Source: Fulvimarina manganoxydans (GTDB lineage: Bacteria > Pseudomonadota > Alphaproteobacteria > Rhizobiales > Rhizobiaceae). From it: 64,000 nt of DNA. The position numbers and the translations under genes were made by a program. Numbering within the stretch: the first letter of the stretch is position 1; each line of letters begins with the position of its first letter. Positions 8,534 to 16,740 of the stretch are shown piece after piece. The notes under the pieces are model-generated. The model saw nothing but the letters and a program-made list of their open reading frames with translations, was not told the DNA's origin and did not search any database. Location: contig NZ_FWXR01000005.1 of NCBI RefSeq assembly GCF_900176465.1, forward strand, positions 181,781 to 245,780, written 5' to 3'.

Positions 8534-9250
8534 ATGAAACCGGCGGAAGACAGACAGACGGCGGAAAAGGGCCAGTTGGAGGGCAGGACGTGGTGGCAGC
8601 ATCTGCGCCATGTCCGCAAGCGCCGCTTTGCCCTGCTCGCGCTTCTCGTCGTCATGACGACCGGCTTCATCGTCGGCGGATTCGTTCGCTATACGGAGGC
8701 GACAGCCGCCCTGGCGCGTGGTGGCGACCGGCTGCTGAAAGCCGATGCTATCGTCGTCCTGACGGGTGGAGCCAACCGCATCCAGCAGGCCGTCTCCCTG
8801 CTCCAATCGGGCCATGGCCAACGGCTTCTCATCAGCGGGGTCAATCCCGGCACGAGCCGCACCACACTCGCCCGGATGACCGACACCGACCGGCGCCTCT
8901 TCGATTGCTGCGTCGATATCGACGTCGCAGCGCTCGACACGGTCGGCAATGCCCAGGAAGCGACGCGCTGGGCCAAGGATCATGGCTTCGACGAACTCAT
9001 TTTGGTCACCAGCGACTATCATATGGAGCGATCCATCGTGGAATTCGAACGGGTCGGCGGGCTGAAGAGCATCACGCCGGTCGCCGTGCGCCGCGACGAT
9101 TTCTGGCAAGACGACAGCCTGCCGACGACCTCCGGCCTCAAGGTGCTTCTGACCGAATATGTAAAGCTGATGGCCGCTCGGCTCCGGGCGAGCCTCGACG
9201 GGGCGGACGCGCCGATCGCCGTCGCCGCGGCCGCGGTGCGGCAAGACTGA
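8534..9250 (+). CDS. YdcF family (DUF218) membrane-anchored protein
   Basis: A 238-aa protein with one N-terminal transmembrane helix (FALLALLVVMTTGFIVGGFV, about residues 34-53) and a DUF218 domain. Conserved pieces are DAIVVLTGG, the VGNAQEA segment and VTSDYHMERS. DUF218 proteins such as SanA, ElyC and YdcF act in the envelope or bind S-adenosylmethionine, but their reactions are mostly unknown. I chose ATG 8534 because GAGGAG lies about ten bases upstream; the open frame begins earlier but the extra sequence is Arg/Ser-rich and unlike the family. It sits between ftsX and an acyltransferase, a conserved rhizobial order. Confidence 0.85.
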   Translation: MKPAEDRQTAEKGQLEGRTWWQHLRHVRKRRFALLALLVVMTTGFIVGGFVRYTEATAALARGGDRLLKADAIVVLTGGANRIQQAVSLLQSGHGQRLLISGVNPGTSRTTLARMTDTDRRLFDCCVDIDVAALDTVGNAQEATRWAKDHGFDELILVTSDYHMERSIVEFERVGGLKSITPVAVRRDDFWQDDSLPTTSGLKVLLTEYVKLMAARLRASLDGADAPIAVAAAAVRQD

Positions 9251-9405
9251 CGCCTGCCACCCCTCGCAGGTTCGCTCTCGCATTCTTCGCCAGAACGGCT
9301 CGCATCCCGGCGCCGAAGATCGTATGGAGCCGTGCCGGCCCGAGACATCGTCGATCCGCGACGCTTGGCTCGAGGTCGCACGCTTCAGGACGGGGCCCAT
9401 CCGGC

Positions 9406-10185
9406 ATGCTGATTCTTCGATCGATCGCCTTCCAGATCTGCTTCTATCTGAACCTCATCCTCCAGCTCCTGATCTTCCTGCCGATCTTCTTCTTCATCTC
9501 CGAGGAGCGGGCTTGGGGCATCGTCAAGAACATGGCGCGGTCCAGCCTTTGGATCCTGAGGGTCGTCGCCGGCACCCATTCGAAGGTCGAGGGTCAGGAG
9601 AATCTGCCGAAGGGCGGCTGCATCGTCGCCGCCAAACACCAGTCCTTCTGGGAGATCATCGCGCTTCTGCCGCAGCTCGACAGCCCCACCTTCATCCTGA
9701 AGAAGGAGCTGATGAGCATTCCGGTCTTCGGCCAATATGCCAGGCGCATGAAGATGATCCCGATCGATCGATCGAAGCGCGGCGGCGCCATTCCGGCGAT
9801 GCTGGAAGAGGCCAAGCGTTCCGTCGGCGAGGGCCGCCAGATCGTGATCTTTCCCGAAGGCACCCGTGTCGCGCCCGGAGCGGCGCCCGACTATCGCCAG
9901 GGCGTTTATCGCCTTTACGAGGCGCTCGACCTGCCCGTGGTCCCGGTGGCGCTGAATTCGGGCCTTTATTGGCCGCGCAAGGATGTACGCCGCTGGCCGG
10001 GCACCATCCGGGCCGAATTGTTGCCGCCGCTTCAGCCTGGCCTGTCGCGCACCGACTTCATAGCCCGCCTGCGCGATGCGATCGAGACACGCTCCGAGGC
10101 GCTCCTTGCCGAGGCCGAGCGCGTCGACGGCCTGCGTCCACGGCCGGTACGGCAAACCGCCGAGGAGGTCGAAGGATCGTCCTGA
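9406..10185 (+). CDS. plsC: 1-acyl-sn-glycerol-3-phosphate acyltransferase
   Basis: Inner-membrane phospholipid synthesis enzyme that would acylate lysophosphatidic acid to phosphatidic acid. It is 259 aa. An N-terminal hydrophobic hairpin spans residues 5-31, block I is KHQSFWE (His78, with Glu83 in the HX4D position), and block III is FPEGTR at 149-154. The HX4E variant is seen in a subgroup of bacterial lysophospholipid acyltransferases. Start ATG 9406 begins exactly at the membrane segment; the frame is open much farther upstream, but that sequence overlaps the previous gene and looks non-coding. The specific acceptor lipid is uncertain, so the symbol is a family-level call. Confidence 0.85.
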   Translation: MLILRSIAFQICFYLNLILQLLIFLPIFFFISEERAWGIVKNMARSSLWILRVVAGTHSKVEGQENLPKGGCIVAAKHQSFWEIIALLPQLDSPTFILKKELMSIPVFGQYARRMKMIPIDRSKRGGAIPAMLEEAKRSVGEGRQIVIFPEGTRVAPGAAPDYRQGVYRLYEALDLPVVPVALNSGLYWPRKDVRRWPGTIRAELLPPLQPGLSRTDFIARLRDAIETRSEALLAEAERVDGLRPRPVRQTAEEVEGSS

Positions 10186-10244
10186 CGCTTAGTCATCCTG
10201 CGTCATTTCATCAATGATCGCGGTGTCTGCAGGTCTTAGATGGA

Positions 10245-10772
10245 TCAGGCGCGCATATGGGCGATCACCGCTTCCAGCCAGCGATCGCTGAGGCCCATGC
10301 GATGGATCTCGGCCAAAGCATTGGCGACGTAGTCGACATTGGGGCCCGAGCGGCCATGGGCGCCCATCACGATACGGGCCGCGTCCTGGACGCTCGGCCG
10401 GCCGGCATATTGGCTATGGCCACGATCCACCACATAAGTGACGGCGTGGACGGCCCGCCCGTCAAGAAGTCGGATCGACAGGGTCATCTCGCGATAGACA
10501 TGGGTGACAAGCTCACGGGCCCTCAAATAATCGAGCACCTCGCAGCGCTTGTCCCCCGACACTCGAAACGCCATGCCGACGCAGGAGCCACCCCGATCGA
10601 GCCCGAAGACAAGGCCTGGACGCTCCGGCGTGCCCCGATGCACATGGGAATGCACGCACAATGCTCGATGATAGCCGGACAGCCTCGCTTTCGCCGCTTC
10701 AAGATGGTCGAAGCCTGGATTCCAGATGAGGGAGCCGTAGCCGAACACCCAGAAGTCCTGACTTTCGTCCAT
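10245..10772 (-). CDS. chaC: Glutathione-specific gamma-glutamylcyclotransferase ChaC
   Basis: Cleaves glutathione to 5-oxoproline and Cys-Gly in the cytoplasm. It is 175 aa, the size of the short bacterial ChaC. The FGYGSLIWNP substrate-binding loop is at residues 10-19, and acidic residues follow in the RGTPERPGLVFGLDRGGSC region. It is convergent with the acyltransferase and divergent from the DUF2125 gene. Family assignment is firm; the physiological role is inferred from characterised homologues. Confidence 0.9.
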   Translation of the reverse strand: MDESQDFWVFGYGSLIWNPGFDHLEAAKARLSGYHRALCVHSHVHRGTPERPGLVFGLDRGGSCVGMAFRVSGDKRCEVLDYLRARELVTHVYREMTLSIRLLDGRAVHAVTYVVDRGHSQYAGRPSVQDAARIVMGAHGRSGPNVDYVANALAEIHRMGLSDRWLEAVIAHMRA

Positions 10773-10828
10773 TGCCTTGTCTCAGCTCCCGCATCGAACT
10801 CGTACACCCTCTCTCAAAGGATAGTCGC

Positions 10829-11887
10829 TTGTCCGCGTCAACCTCGGAGCCCCGCCGTATCCGCCGCGCCTATCTGTGGATCGTCGCGGTCGTCCTTCTT
10901 CTCTTCACCCTTCTCACCGGCGCCTGGCTCTATGCCGCAAACTGGATCGACCAGCAGGCGGGGCTCGCCATCGAGCGCGCCGCGCGCTCGGGCGTTGCCA
11001 TCGGCTGTCCGAACCGGGACGTCACCGGTTATCCCTTCCGTATCGGCCTGACCTGCGAGGCGGTGACTGTGGACGCACCGGCCGAAGAATTTCGCATGAA
11101 TGGCGGCGCTTTCCGCAGCGCCGCCCAGCTCTATCGGCCGAACCGGCTTGTGACCGAACTCGACGGCCCGGTCATCATCGATGCGGCCGGCGCACCGCCG
11201 CTCGATCTGCGCTGGGACCTCTTCCAGGCAAGCGTCAGCGCCTGGAGCGAAGGGCTCGATCGCTTCTCGGTCCATGTGGATCGGCCGTCCTTTGCAACCG
11301 TCGCCCCCGCCGCCTCTCGCAAACCCTTCTTCGAGGCAGTCTCGGGCGAGGTTCATGGGCGCCGCCGCGAGAGCGATCTCGATCTCGCCTTTCGCACGAC
11401 AGGGGGCCATCTTTCGCGGGGCACCGGCGCGGAGCTGCCGCCCTTCGACATCTTTGCCGACGTCACCATCGACGGCGCGGCGGATTGGCTCTCGGGCGGG
11501 GCGGCCGGCCAGAGCGCCCGCGAGCTCTTTGCCGGGCGGAGCGGAACACTGCGCAGCGTCTCGATCAATTTGAGTGACGGCAGCGCGCAGGCGACTGGCG
11601 TGGACGGCCAAAATGGCGGCGCCGAACTTATGGGCGACTTCGCCTTTTCCGAGGATGGTCGTCTTTCGGGCGCCTTCGACCTCGCCCTTTCAAAGCCCGA
11701 CGAGGTCGCTCAGAGCGTCTCGAACGCTATTCCCGAGCTCGCGGACACGGCCCGCCAGATCGCCTCCGTCATTCCGTATCTCGGTAAGAAGGACGACAAG
11801 GGCCGGACCGTCATTCGCCTGACCGCCGATGACGGGCGGCTCTCTGCCGGCCTGATCCCCCTTGGCGAGATTCCGCCGCTTCAATAA
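10829..11887 (+). CDS. DUF2125 envelope protein
   Basis: A 352-aa protein with one N-terminal transmembrane helix (IVAVVLLLFTLLTGAWLY) followed by a large non-cytoplasmic domain, matching the DUF2125 family seen across Rhizobiales. The conserved early motif around GYPFRIGLTCE is present. The start is probably TTG 10829, with AAAGGA seven bases upstream; a farther TTG at 10774 has no such signal. It is divergent from chaC and 81 bases upstream of an ankyrin gene. No enzymatic motif is visible; function is unknown. Confidence 0.8.
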   Translation: MSASTSEPRRIRRAYLWIVAVVLLLFTLLTGAWLYAANWIDQQAGLAIERAARSGVAIGCPNRDVTGYPFRIGLTCEAVTVDAPAEEFRMNGGAFRSAAQLYRPNRLVTELDGPVIIDAAGAPPLDLRWDLFQASVSAWSEGLDRFSVHVDRPSFATVAPAASRKPFFEAVSGEVHGRRRESDLDLAFRTTGGHLSRGTGAELPPFDIFADVTIDGAADWLSGGAAGQSARELFAGRSGTLRSVSINLSDGSAQATGVDGQNGGAELMGDFAFSEDGRLSGAFDLALSKPDEVAQSVSNAIPELADTARQIASVIPYLGKKDDKGRTVIRLTADDGRLSAGLIPLGEIPPLQ

Positions 11888-11968
11888 GTCGATGCCGCCC
11901 TCGACAGAGAGGGGAGGACACCATAGCTCGGCGAAGACGAAGCACACCTTAGGACGAGGACCGACGCC

Positions 11969-12484
11969 GTGACCGATGCCGCCCCCGAACCCGACGAAGA
12001 GACGCTCGCTTTCGCCGCCAAGGTCTTCGCGGCCGCGCGCGAAGGGGATGTGGGCACGCTCGGCCCCCTTCTCGATGCCGGTCTTCCGGCCGATCTCAGC
12101 AATGACAAGGGCGATACGCTGCTCATGCTGGCGAGCTATCACGGCCATGAAGCGCTGACGGAACGCCTGCTCAAGGCCGGCGCCGATCCGGCGATCGCCA
12201 ATGATCGCGGCCAGACGCCGCTCGCCGGTGCCGCCTTCAAAGGCGAGACGGCGATCGCCCGCCTGCTTTTGGATCACGGTGCCCCGGTCGAGGATGGCGG
12301 ACCGGGCGGCAAGCCACCGCTGACCATAGCTGCAATGTTCGACCGGGTGGAGATCCTGGACCTCCTCATCGAGCGCGGCGCCGATCCCCAAAAGCCCGGC
12401 CCCGACGGCTCGACGGCCCTTGGCGCCGCAAGAGCCATGGGCGCTGAGAAGGCCGCGGCCTTTCTTGAAGCGAAGCTCGGCTGA
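11969..12484 (+). CDS. Ankyrin-repeat protein
   Basis: A 171-aa protein made almost entirely of four ankyrin repeats, with recognisable G-x-T-x-L/P-L-x-x-A cores near residues 49, 82, 116 and 150. There is no signal peptide or extra domain, so it is likely a cytoplasmic protein-binding module. The start is GTG 11969. It follows the DUF2125 gene on the same strand and ends 11 bases before the convergent nickel/cobalt transporter gene. The partner protein is unknown. Confidence 0.85.
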   Translation: MTDAAPEPDEETLAFAAKVFAAAREGDVGTLGPLLDAGLPADLSNDKGDTLLMLASYHGHEALTERLLKAGADPAIANDRGQTPLAGAAFKGETAIARLLLDHGAPVEDGGPGGKPPLTIAAMFDRVEILDLLIERGADPQKPGPDGSTALGAARAMGAEKAAAFLEAKLG

Positions 12485-12495
12485 GCCCATCCGCC

Positions 12496-13635
12496 TTACG
12501 CCGTCAGAGCCGCGCCGAGGAGGCCAACGCCGACGAGTGTCATCAGCAACGCGCCCGCCAGTTGAAGAAGCGGGGACAAAAGAGAAAAGCGCCGCTGCCC
12601 GCGACCCTGTCCGCCAAAGCGTTCCAAAGCGCCGCGTCCCAGAACGGTCAGGCTGGCCAGCGCCGAGACCGTAATCGCGGTGCCGAGCGACATGGCGAAG
12701 ACCGATAGCAGGCCACCGAGATAGAGCTCGTTCAACAGCGCGAAGGTCAGAACGACGACCGCACCGGCGCAGGGGCGCAGCCCAATCGCCATCACTGCCG
12801 CCAGGCCCGAACGCAGGGTCAGCGGACGCGACACGGCCTCGGGCGCCGGCATATGCGCCCGTCCGCAGCCGCAATCGGCCTCATCCGCCTCGCAGGTCGC
12901 GCCCCGTTCCAGCGCCTCGGCCCGAAAACCATATCCCGCCGATCGCTCGCCGGGCGCGGCAAAGGCGAGAGCGCCCATGGCGCCGGACGAGCCGCCGCCA
13001 GCCCCTTTTCGAACCATGCGAGAAATCCGCGTCCCGGCTGCCGAAAGCCGGTGCCGCAGGCCGGCGACGCGGCTCAGACCGACACACGCGCGGACGAGAA
13101 GCGCCAGGCCAAAGAGGGTGACGAGCGCATAGGACGCGATCTCCAGCATATCGGTCGCATCGCTCATCGACACGCCGCTGCCGCGCAAGAGATACCAGCC
13201 GGCGCCGACGGCGAGGATCGCCGTCGTCCCCTGCACGAGAGACGAGACGAAGGAGAGAAAGATGCCGCGCTTCAATTCGGCCCGGCTCGCCAGCATATAG
13301 GCCGAGATCACCGCCTTGCCGTGGCCGGGCCCGGCCGCATGAAAGACGCCATAGGAAAAGGACAGGCCGACGAGAAGGGCGAAGGCGCCCTCTTCGCGCT
13401 TCAGCCCGACAAGCGCCTCGCGAAGGGCGGAGAAGAATTCGCGCTGCCAGAGCGTGATCTGCGTGAAGAGCGGACCGAAGAGACCCGATCCGCCGGCGGG
13501 CGTCATCGTATCAGCCGTGCCGATGCCCAGAGAGGACTTTGCGAGAGCCGGCCCCGCCAACAGAACGAAGGCAAGGCAAAGAATGGACGTCGGGCGGCAG
13601 AATCCTTGAGCGATCGTCAGCTTGCCGGCGCGCAT
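12496..13635 (-). CDS. NicO-family nickel/cobalt transporter
   Basis: A polytopic inner-membrane protein of 379 aa related to RcnA/NicO. Visible family motifs are GVFHAAGPGHGKAV in the second membrane region and GLRPCAGAVVVL in a later one, with a long cytoplasmic loop rich in Cys (CEADEADCGCG). I chose ATG 13635 because GGAGG lies directly upstream; this overlaps the DUF1007 gene by 19 bases. DUF1007 plus NicO is a recurrent pair thought to handle Ni, Co or Zn. Direction of transport and metal cannot be decided from sequence. Confidence 0.85.
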   Translation of the reverse strand: MRAGKLTIAQGFCRPTSILCLAFVLLAGPALAKSSLGIGTADTMTPAGGSGLFGPLFTQITLWQREFFSALREALVGLKREEGAFALLVGLSFSYGVFHAAGPGHGKAVISAYMLASRAELKRGIFLSFVSSLVQGTTAILAVGAGWYLLRGSGVSMSDATDMLEIASYALVTLFGLALLVRACVGLSRVAGLRHRLSAAGTRISRMVRKGAGGGSSGAMGALAFAAPGERSAGYGFRAEALERGATCEADEADCGCGRAHMPAPEAVSRPLTLRSGLAAVMAIGLRPCAGAVVVLTFALLNELYLGGLLSVFAMSLGTAITVSALASLTVLGRGALERFGGQGRGQRRFSLLSPLLQLAGALLMTLVGVGLLGAALTA

Positions 13636-14369
13636 GAAACCTCCATTCGCGTCGCCATCACGTCGGCAAAGGCCGTGGCCCCGTCGCCCACCTCTTCGTC
13701 TGGTCCCAGATTCGCGATCTGATCCATCCACTGCTTGGCTGCCTCGTCCTCATCCGGCACATGCAGCGCCTTGCTGCAGGCATTCGGCAGGCCGATCAGC
13801 TGAAAGGCGTCGTCGCCAGGAAAGTCGAAGGCGACGAAGAAGCTCTCGTCGAAATTGGAGACCTTGATGCTTTGGGTCTTCAGATCGACGGTCTCGGTGA
13901 CCGGCATTTCGAAAAAGAGGATCAGCTGGCCATCTTCATACAGCGCATGGATGACGTCCGGCCCTTTCAGCTTCACGTCCCGGCTGCCAAGCTCCACGAA
14001 GGTGTAAAAACCCCATTCGGCGATCGAGCCGCGGATCGTCTCGGCAACCTGTTCCAATTCATCCGCATCGAGCGTGCCATTGGCATTACTATCGAAATCG
14101 ACCACGACCGAGGACGAAAACAATTCGTCGAACCGCCAGACATTGCGCAGCGCCACGAAATGCGCCGCGTCGTCGCCGACGATCTCCACATGCGCATCGA
14201 TGAACACATGCGGATGGGCCAAAGCGGGCGCGGATATGGTCAGCGCGCCAGAGACTGCCATGGCCGCAGCGCAAGAGCGCAAGCTTCCACGACACTTCCG
14301 GCCCAGCCAGGACCTTTCTCGACTGATCGGCAAGCCAGACACTCCCCTCGTCCCCATCGCCCGCGACAT
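13617..14369 (-). CDS. DUF1007 periplasmic protein, partner of NicO transporter
   Basis: Up to 250 aa, with an N-terminal export signal (AAAMAVSGALTISAPALA) followed by the family hallmark HPHVFIDA. An EF-hand-like loop DSNANGTLDADE is near residues 93-104, so metal or calcium binding is plausible. It overlaps the NicO gene, indicating co-translation. The start is given as ATG 14369; a later start nearer the signal peptide is possible. No cobalamin riboswitch lies upstream, unlike the cbtBA locus at the other end of the window. Confidence 0.8.
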   Translation of the reverse strand: MSRAMGTRGVSGLPISRERSWLGRKCRGSLRSCAAAMAVSGALTISAPALAHPHVFIDAHVEIVGDDAAHFVALRNVWRFDELFSSSVVVDFDSNANGTLDADELEQVAETIRGSIAEWGFYTFVELGSRDVKLKGPDVIHALYEDGQLILFFEMPVTETVDLKTQSIKVSNFDESFFVAFDFPGDDAFQLIGLPNACSKALHVPDEDEAAKQWMDQIANLGPDEEVGDGATAFADVMATRMEVSCAPAS

Positions 14370-14512
14370 CGACGGCGCCGAATGTGGGGCCCAGACGCCT
14401 GGATGCGAGCATCGTGCTGGGGGATGAAGCCCATAAGCATGGCCGAAGTTTGGACAGGCCTTGCGGGAGGCTTGCAGAAAATGACCGCTTTAGCGCCGGC
14501 CGAAGACGAGAA

Positions 14513-14608
14513 TGCCGGTTTCTCGACAACCCGGCGCCTCATCAAGGCCTGTGCGTCATCAAGGATTGAGAGTGTGCCGGGCGATCCTGACTGATCGCCG
14601 GCATTCTA
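14513..14608 (+). repeat. Dispersed repeat family 2, copy 1
   Basis: Shares CTCGACAACCCGGCG and GGGCGATCCTGACT with the reverse complement of 50725-50806. The core is a hairpin: GCCGGGCGATC (14576-14586) pairs with GATCGCCGGC (14593-14602), leaving a short loop. It ends at the stop codon of the L,D-transpeptidase gene. Confidence 0.75.
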
Positions 14609-15124
14609 ACGTAGCACGCGGACTTCAGCACCCACATGGACGCGCTCGAAGAGGTCTTTGACATCGCCGTTGCGCATGCGAAAGCAGCCGGCCGAGGCGG
14701 CGGACCCAATCGACTGCGGCTTGTTGGTACCGTGAATCCGGTAGGCACCCCAGCCAAGATTGATCGCCCGTTCGCCGAGCGGATTGTTCGGCCCCGGCGC
14801 CACCGATTGGGGCAGGCGCGGGTTCTTCTCGCGCATGGAGGGGGTCGGCGTCCAGGTGGGCGCTTCGCGCTTTTTCGACACCCAGCTCTTGCCGAACCAC
14901 TGCTCGCTCGGCTTGCCGACGGCGATGTCGTAGACGAGGGCGCGATCGGTGTCGGTCACCAGATAGAGCTTGCGCTCGGCGGTTTTGATGACGATCGTGC
15001 CCGGCTCGGCGCCCAGATCGATGCGCGTTTCCGACGCCGTCGCATGGGCCGGAGCCGCAGGCAGGGCGAGACCAGCAAGAACGGTCAGCGTCAGGGCGGC
15101 AATTCGGAGGCGGTAAGTGCTCAT
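14606..15124 (-). CDS. Periplasmic L,D-transpeptidase (YkuD family)
   Basis: A 172-aa exported enzyme that crosslinks peptidoglycan or attaches proteins to it. A signal peptide spans about residues 1-28 (LTVLAGLALPAAPAHA). The YkuD domain contains IHGTNKPQSIG and the catalytic SAGCFRM motif (His and Cys present). No LysM or other binding domain is fused, as is usual for the small alphaproteobacterial versions. It is a stand-alone gene whose stop lies within repeat family 2 copy 1. Which of the many paralogues it equals cannot be told. Confidence 0.9.
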   Translation of the reverse strand: MSTYRLRIAALTLTVLAGLALPAAPAHATASETRIDLGAEPGTIVIKTAERKLYLVTDTDRALVYDIAVGKPSEQWFGKSWVSKKREAPTWTPTPSMREKNPRLPQSVAPGPNNPLGERAINLGWGAYRIHGTNKPQSIGSAASAGCFRMRNGDVKDLFERVHVGAEVRVLR

Positions 15125-15224
15125 GGCGGCGAGCTTATCGCTCCACCGGTGAAGCGCCGGTTACCGCCGCCGCGCCAACCAGCCTTGAATGGCGCGCCTT
15201 CACCTGCCGAGGAGCGGAAGCGCC

Positions 15225-16142
15225 TCAACCCTCATTGGTCAGGCCCAGATCGTGGCGGCGGAACCAGTCGGCCATGAAGTCGACGAAAAGGCGCACCCGC
15301 GCCGGTAGATGCCGGCGATGGGGGAAGACGGCATAGATGCCCGCTTCGCTCGACATGAAGTCTTCGAGTATTGGCACGAGGCTGCCATTCTCGATCTCCT
15401 TGCGAACGACGAAGGTCGGGCTCAAGGCGACGCCGAGCCCGGCGAGCGCCGCGGCGCGCACGGTCATCGGGCTGTTGACCGTGAACTGGCCCGAGACGTT
15501 GACGGGCATGGACTGGCCGGTCTCGGGATCGCGGAACATCCAGGCGGAAAATAGCCTGGAATTGGAATCGATGATCGCCGGATAATTGGCGACCTGGGAG
15601 GGATGGGTCGGTCGGCCGAGACGTTTCAAGAGATCGGGGCTCGCGACGATCGAGAAGTCGAGCGAGGCCAGGCGGCGCGCGATCATCGCCGAATCGGCGA
15701 GCCGGGTCATGCGGATCGCGACGTCGAAGCCCTCATTGACGAGATCGACGAAGCCGTCGTCGAGATTGATGTCGAGGCCGATATCTGGATGGGCCTTGGC
15801 GAAATCGACCAGAGAGAGGCCAAGCTCTGCATCGCCGAAGGTGCGAGCGGCGGTGACGCGGATCGTGCCCTTGACTTCGCCGGTCGCCTCACGCGCCTTT
15901 TCGGTCAGACATTCGAGGTCGGACAGGATCTGGCCCGCCCGCGCCATATAGACCTCGCCCGCCGCCGTCAGGGCGATCTGGCGCGTGGTGCGGTTGATCA
16001 GGAGGACGCCGATCTCGTCTTCGAGTTCGCGCACATATTTCGACAAGAGCGCCTTCGACCGGCCGGTCTTGCGCGCGGCGGCCGAAAAGCCCTCATTCTC
16101 GATCACGGCTATGAACGCCCGGATGCGCGTCAGCGTGTCCAT
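15225..16142 (-). CDS. LysR-family transcriptional regulator
   Basis: A 305-aa LysR protein. The N-terminal winged HTH (MDTLTRIRAFIAVIENEGFS ...) spans residues 1-60, followed by the substrate-binding co-inducer domain. Start ATG 16142 is preceded by GAGGGGG. It is divergent from the ornithine decarboxylase across about 600 bases of leader DNA; control of that gene is possible but LysR proteins often regulate other loci. The inducer is unknown. Confidence 0.88.
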   Translation of the reverse strand: MDTLTRIRAFIAVIENEGFSAAARKTGRSKALLSKYVRELEDEIGVLLINRTTRQIALTAAGEVYMARAGQILSDLECLTEKAREATGEVKGTIRVTAARTFGDAELGLSLVDFAKAHPDIGLDINLDDGFVDLVNEGFDVAIRMTRLADSAMIARRLASLDFSIVASPDLLKRLGRPTHPSQVANYPAIIDSNSRLFSAWMFRDPETGQSMPVNVSGQFTVNSPMTVRAAALAGLGVALSPTFVVRKEIENGSLVPILEDFMSSEAGIYAVFPHRRHLPARVRLFVDFMADWFRRHDLGLTNEG

Positions 16143-16265
16143 CGCCCCCTCGCAGCTGGCATCGTCTTCTCCGCTCCCAACCCCCTCGTCCAAGGGCGCG
16201 TCATCCTGTTCGGCTCGCCGTAGCGATGTCCCATCCTTCGCGGCTTACCGAGGCAAAATCAATGC

Positions 16266-16290
16266 AGGAGCAGGAAATCGACCGCTCCTG
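16266..16290. terminator. Small hairpin followed by AAATTTT
   Basis: AGGAGC and GCTCCT pair across a 12-base loop and are followed by AAATTTT. It lies between the LysR gene and the ornithine decarboxylase leader. It may be a terminator or regulatory stem; low certainty. Confidence 0.35.
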
Positions 16291-16339
16291 AAATTTTGGG
16301 CTTGCGTATGACGGACACGATGTCTATTTCCGTCACTGC

Positions 16340-16740
16340 CCTATGTCGCACGTGCCTGTGGGCGTCCCCCGGTCCTCACGATAGCGAGGGTAGCCGGGAC
16401 GGTACCTGGACGTAACACACCCAGTCGGTTTCGCGAGCCGCGCGTTTCCGAGGACGCCTTGAAGCAACGACGGTCCGGGCCTTTGACGGTCTCTCCCGGT
16501 CTCCACAGCCGGGATTACTGAAGAGGCACACCTTCTTTGCCTGAAGTGCGGCGGGTCCAAGCCCTCCAATCCATGGCAGACCGATAAGCCGAACGCCGCT
16601 GGCCTTTTGTCGCCGGCTTTCGGACCAATCGCGTCGCGCGAGCCCTGTCTCGCGGGAACGGACGGATCTCGTCCGGGCCCAGGGATTCGTCTTGCGTAGC
16701 GCTCCTCGTCGACCTTAATTCCGGTTCATGGGAGAGCCAC
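16340..16740 (+). ncRNA. speF-type structured leader upstream of ornithine decarboxylase
   Basis: About 400 bases without a gene precede the decarboxylase start. They contain nested complementary segments: GGTCCTCACG with CGAGG, CGGTTTCGCGAGCCG, GCGTTTCCGAGGACGC, and CTCGTCCGGGCCC near the 3' end. The 'speF' RNA motif is an established conserved leader upstream of ornithine decarboxylase genes in alphaproteobacteria, and this position and hairpin density fit it. The match is by context and memory of the family, not by a covariance-model search. It probably tunes decarboxylase expression to polyamine or ornithine levels. Confidence 0.6.

Noticed and set aside
8590..9405. N-terminal extension of the acyltransferase frame
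   Set aside because: The first 272 codons overlap the YdcF-type gene in another frame and are Arg/Pro-rich. The family homology begins at ATG 9406.
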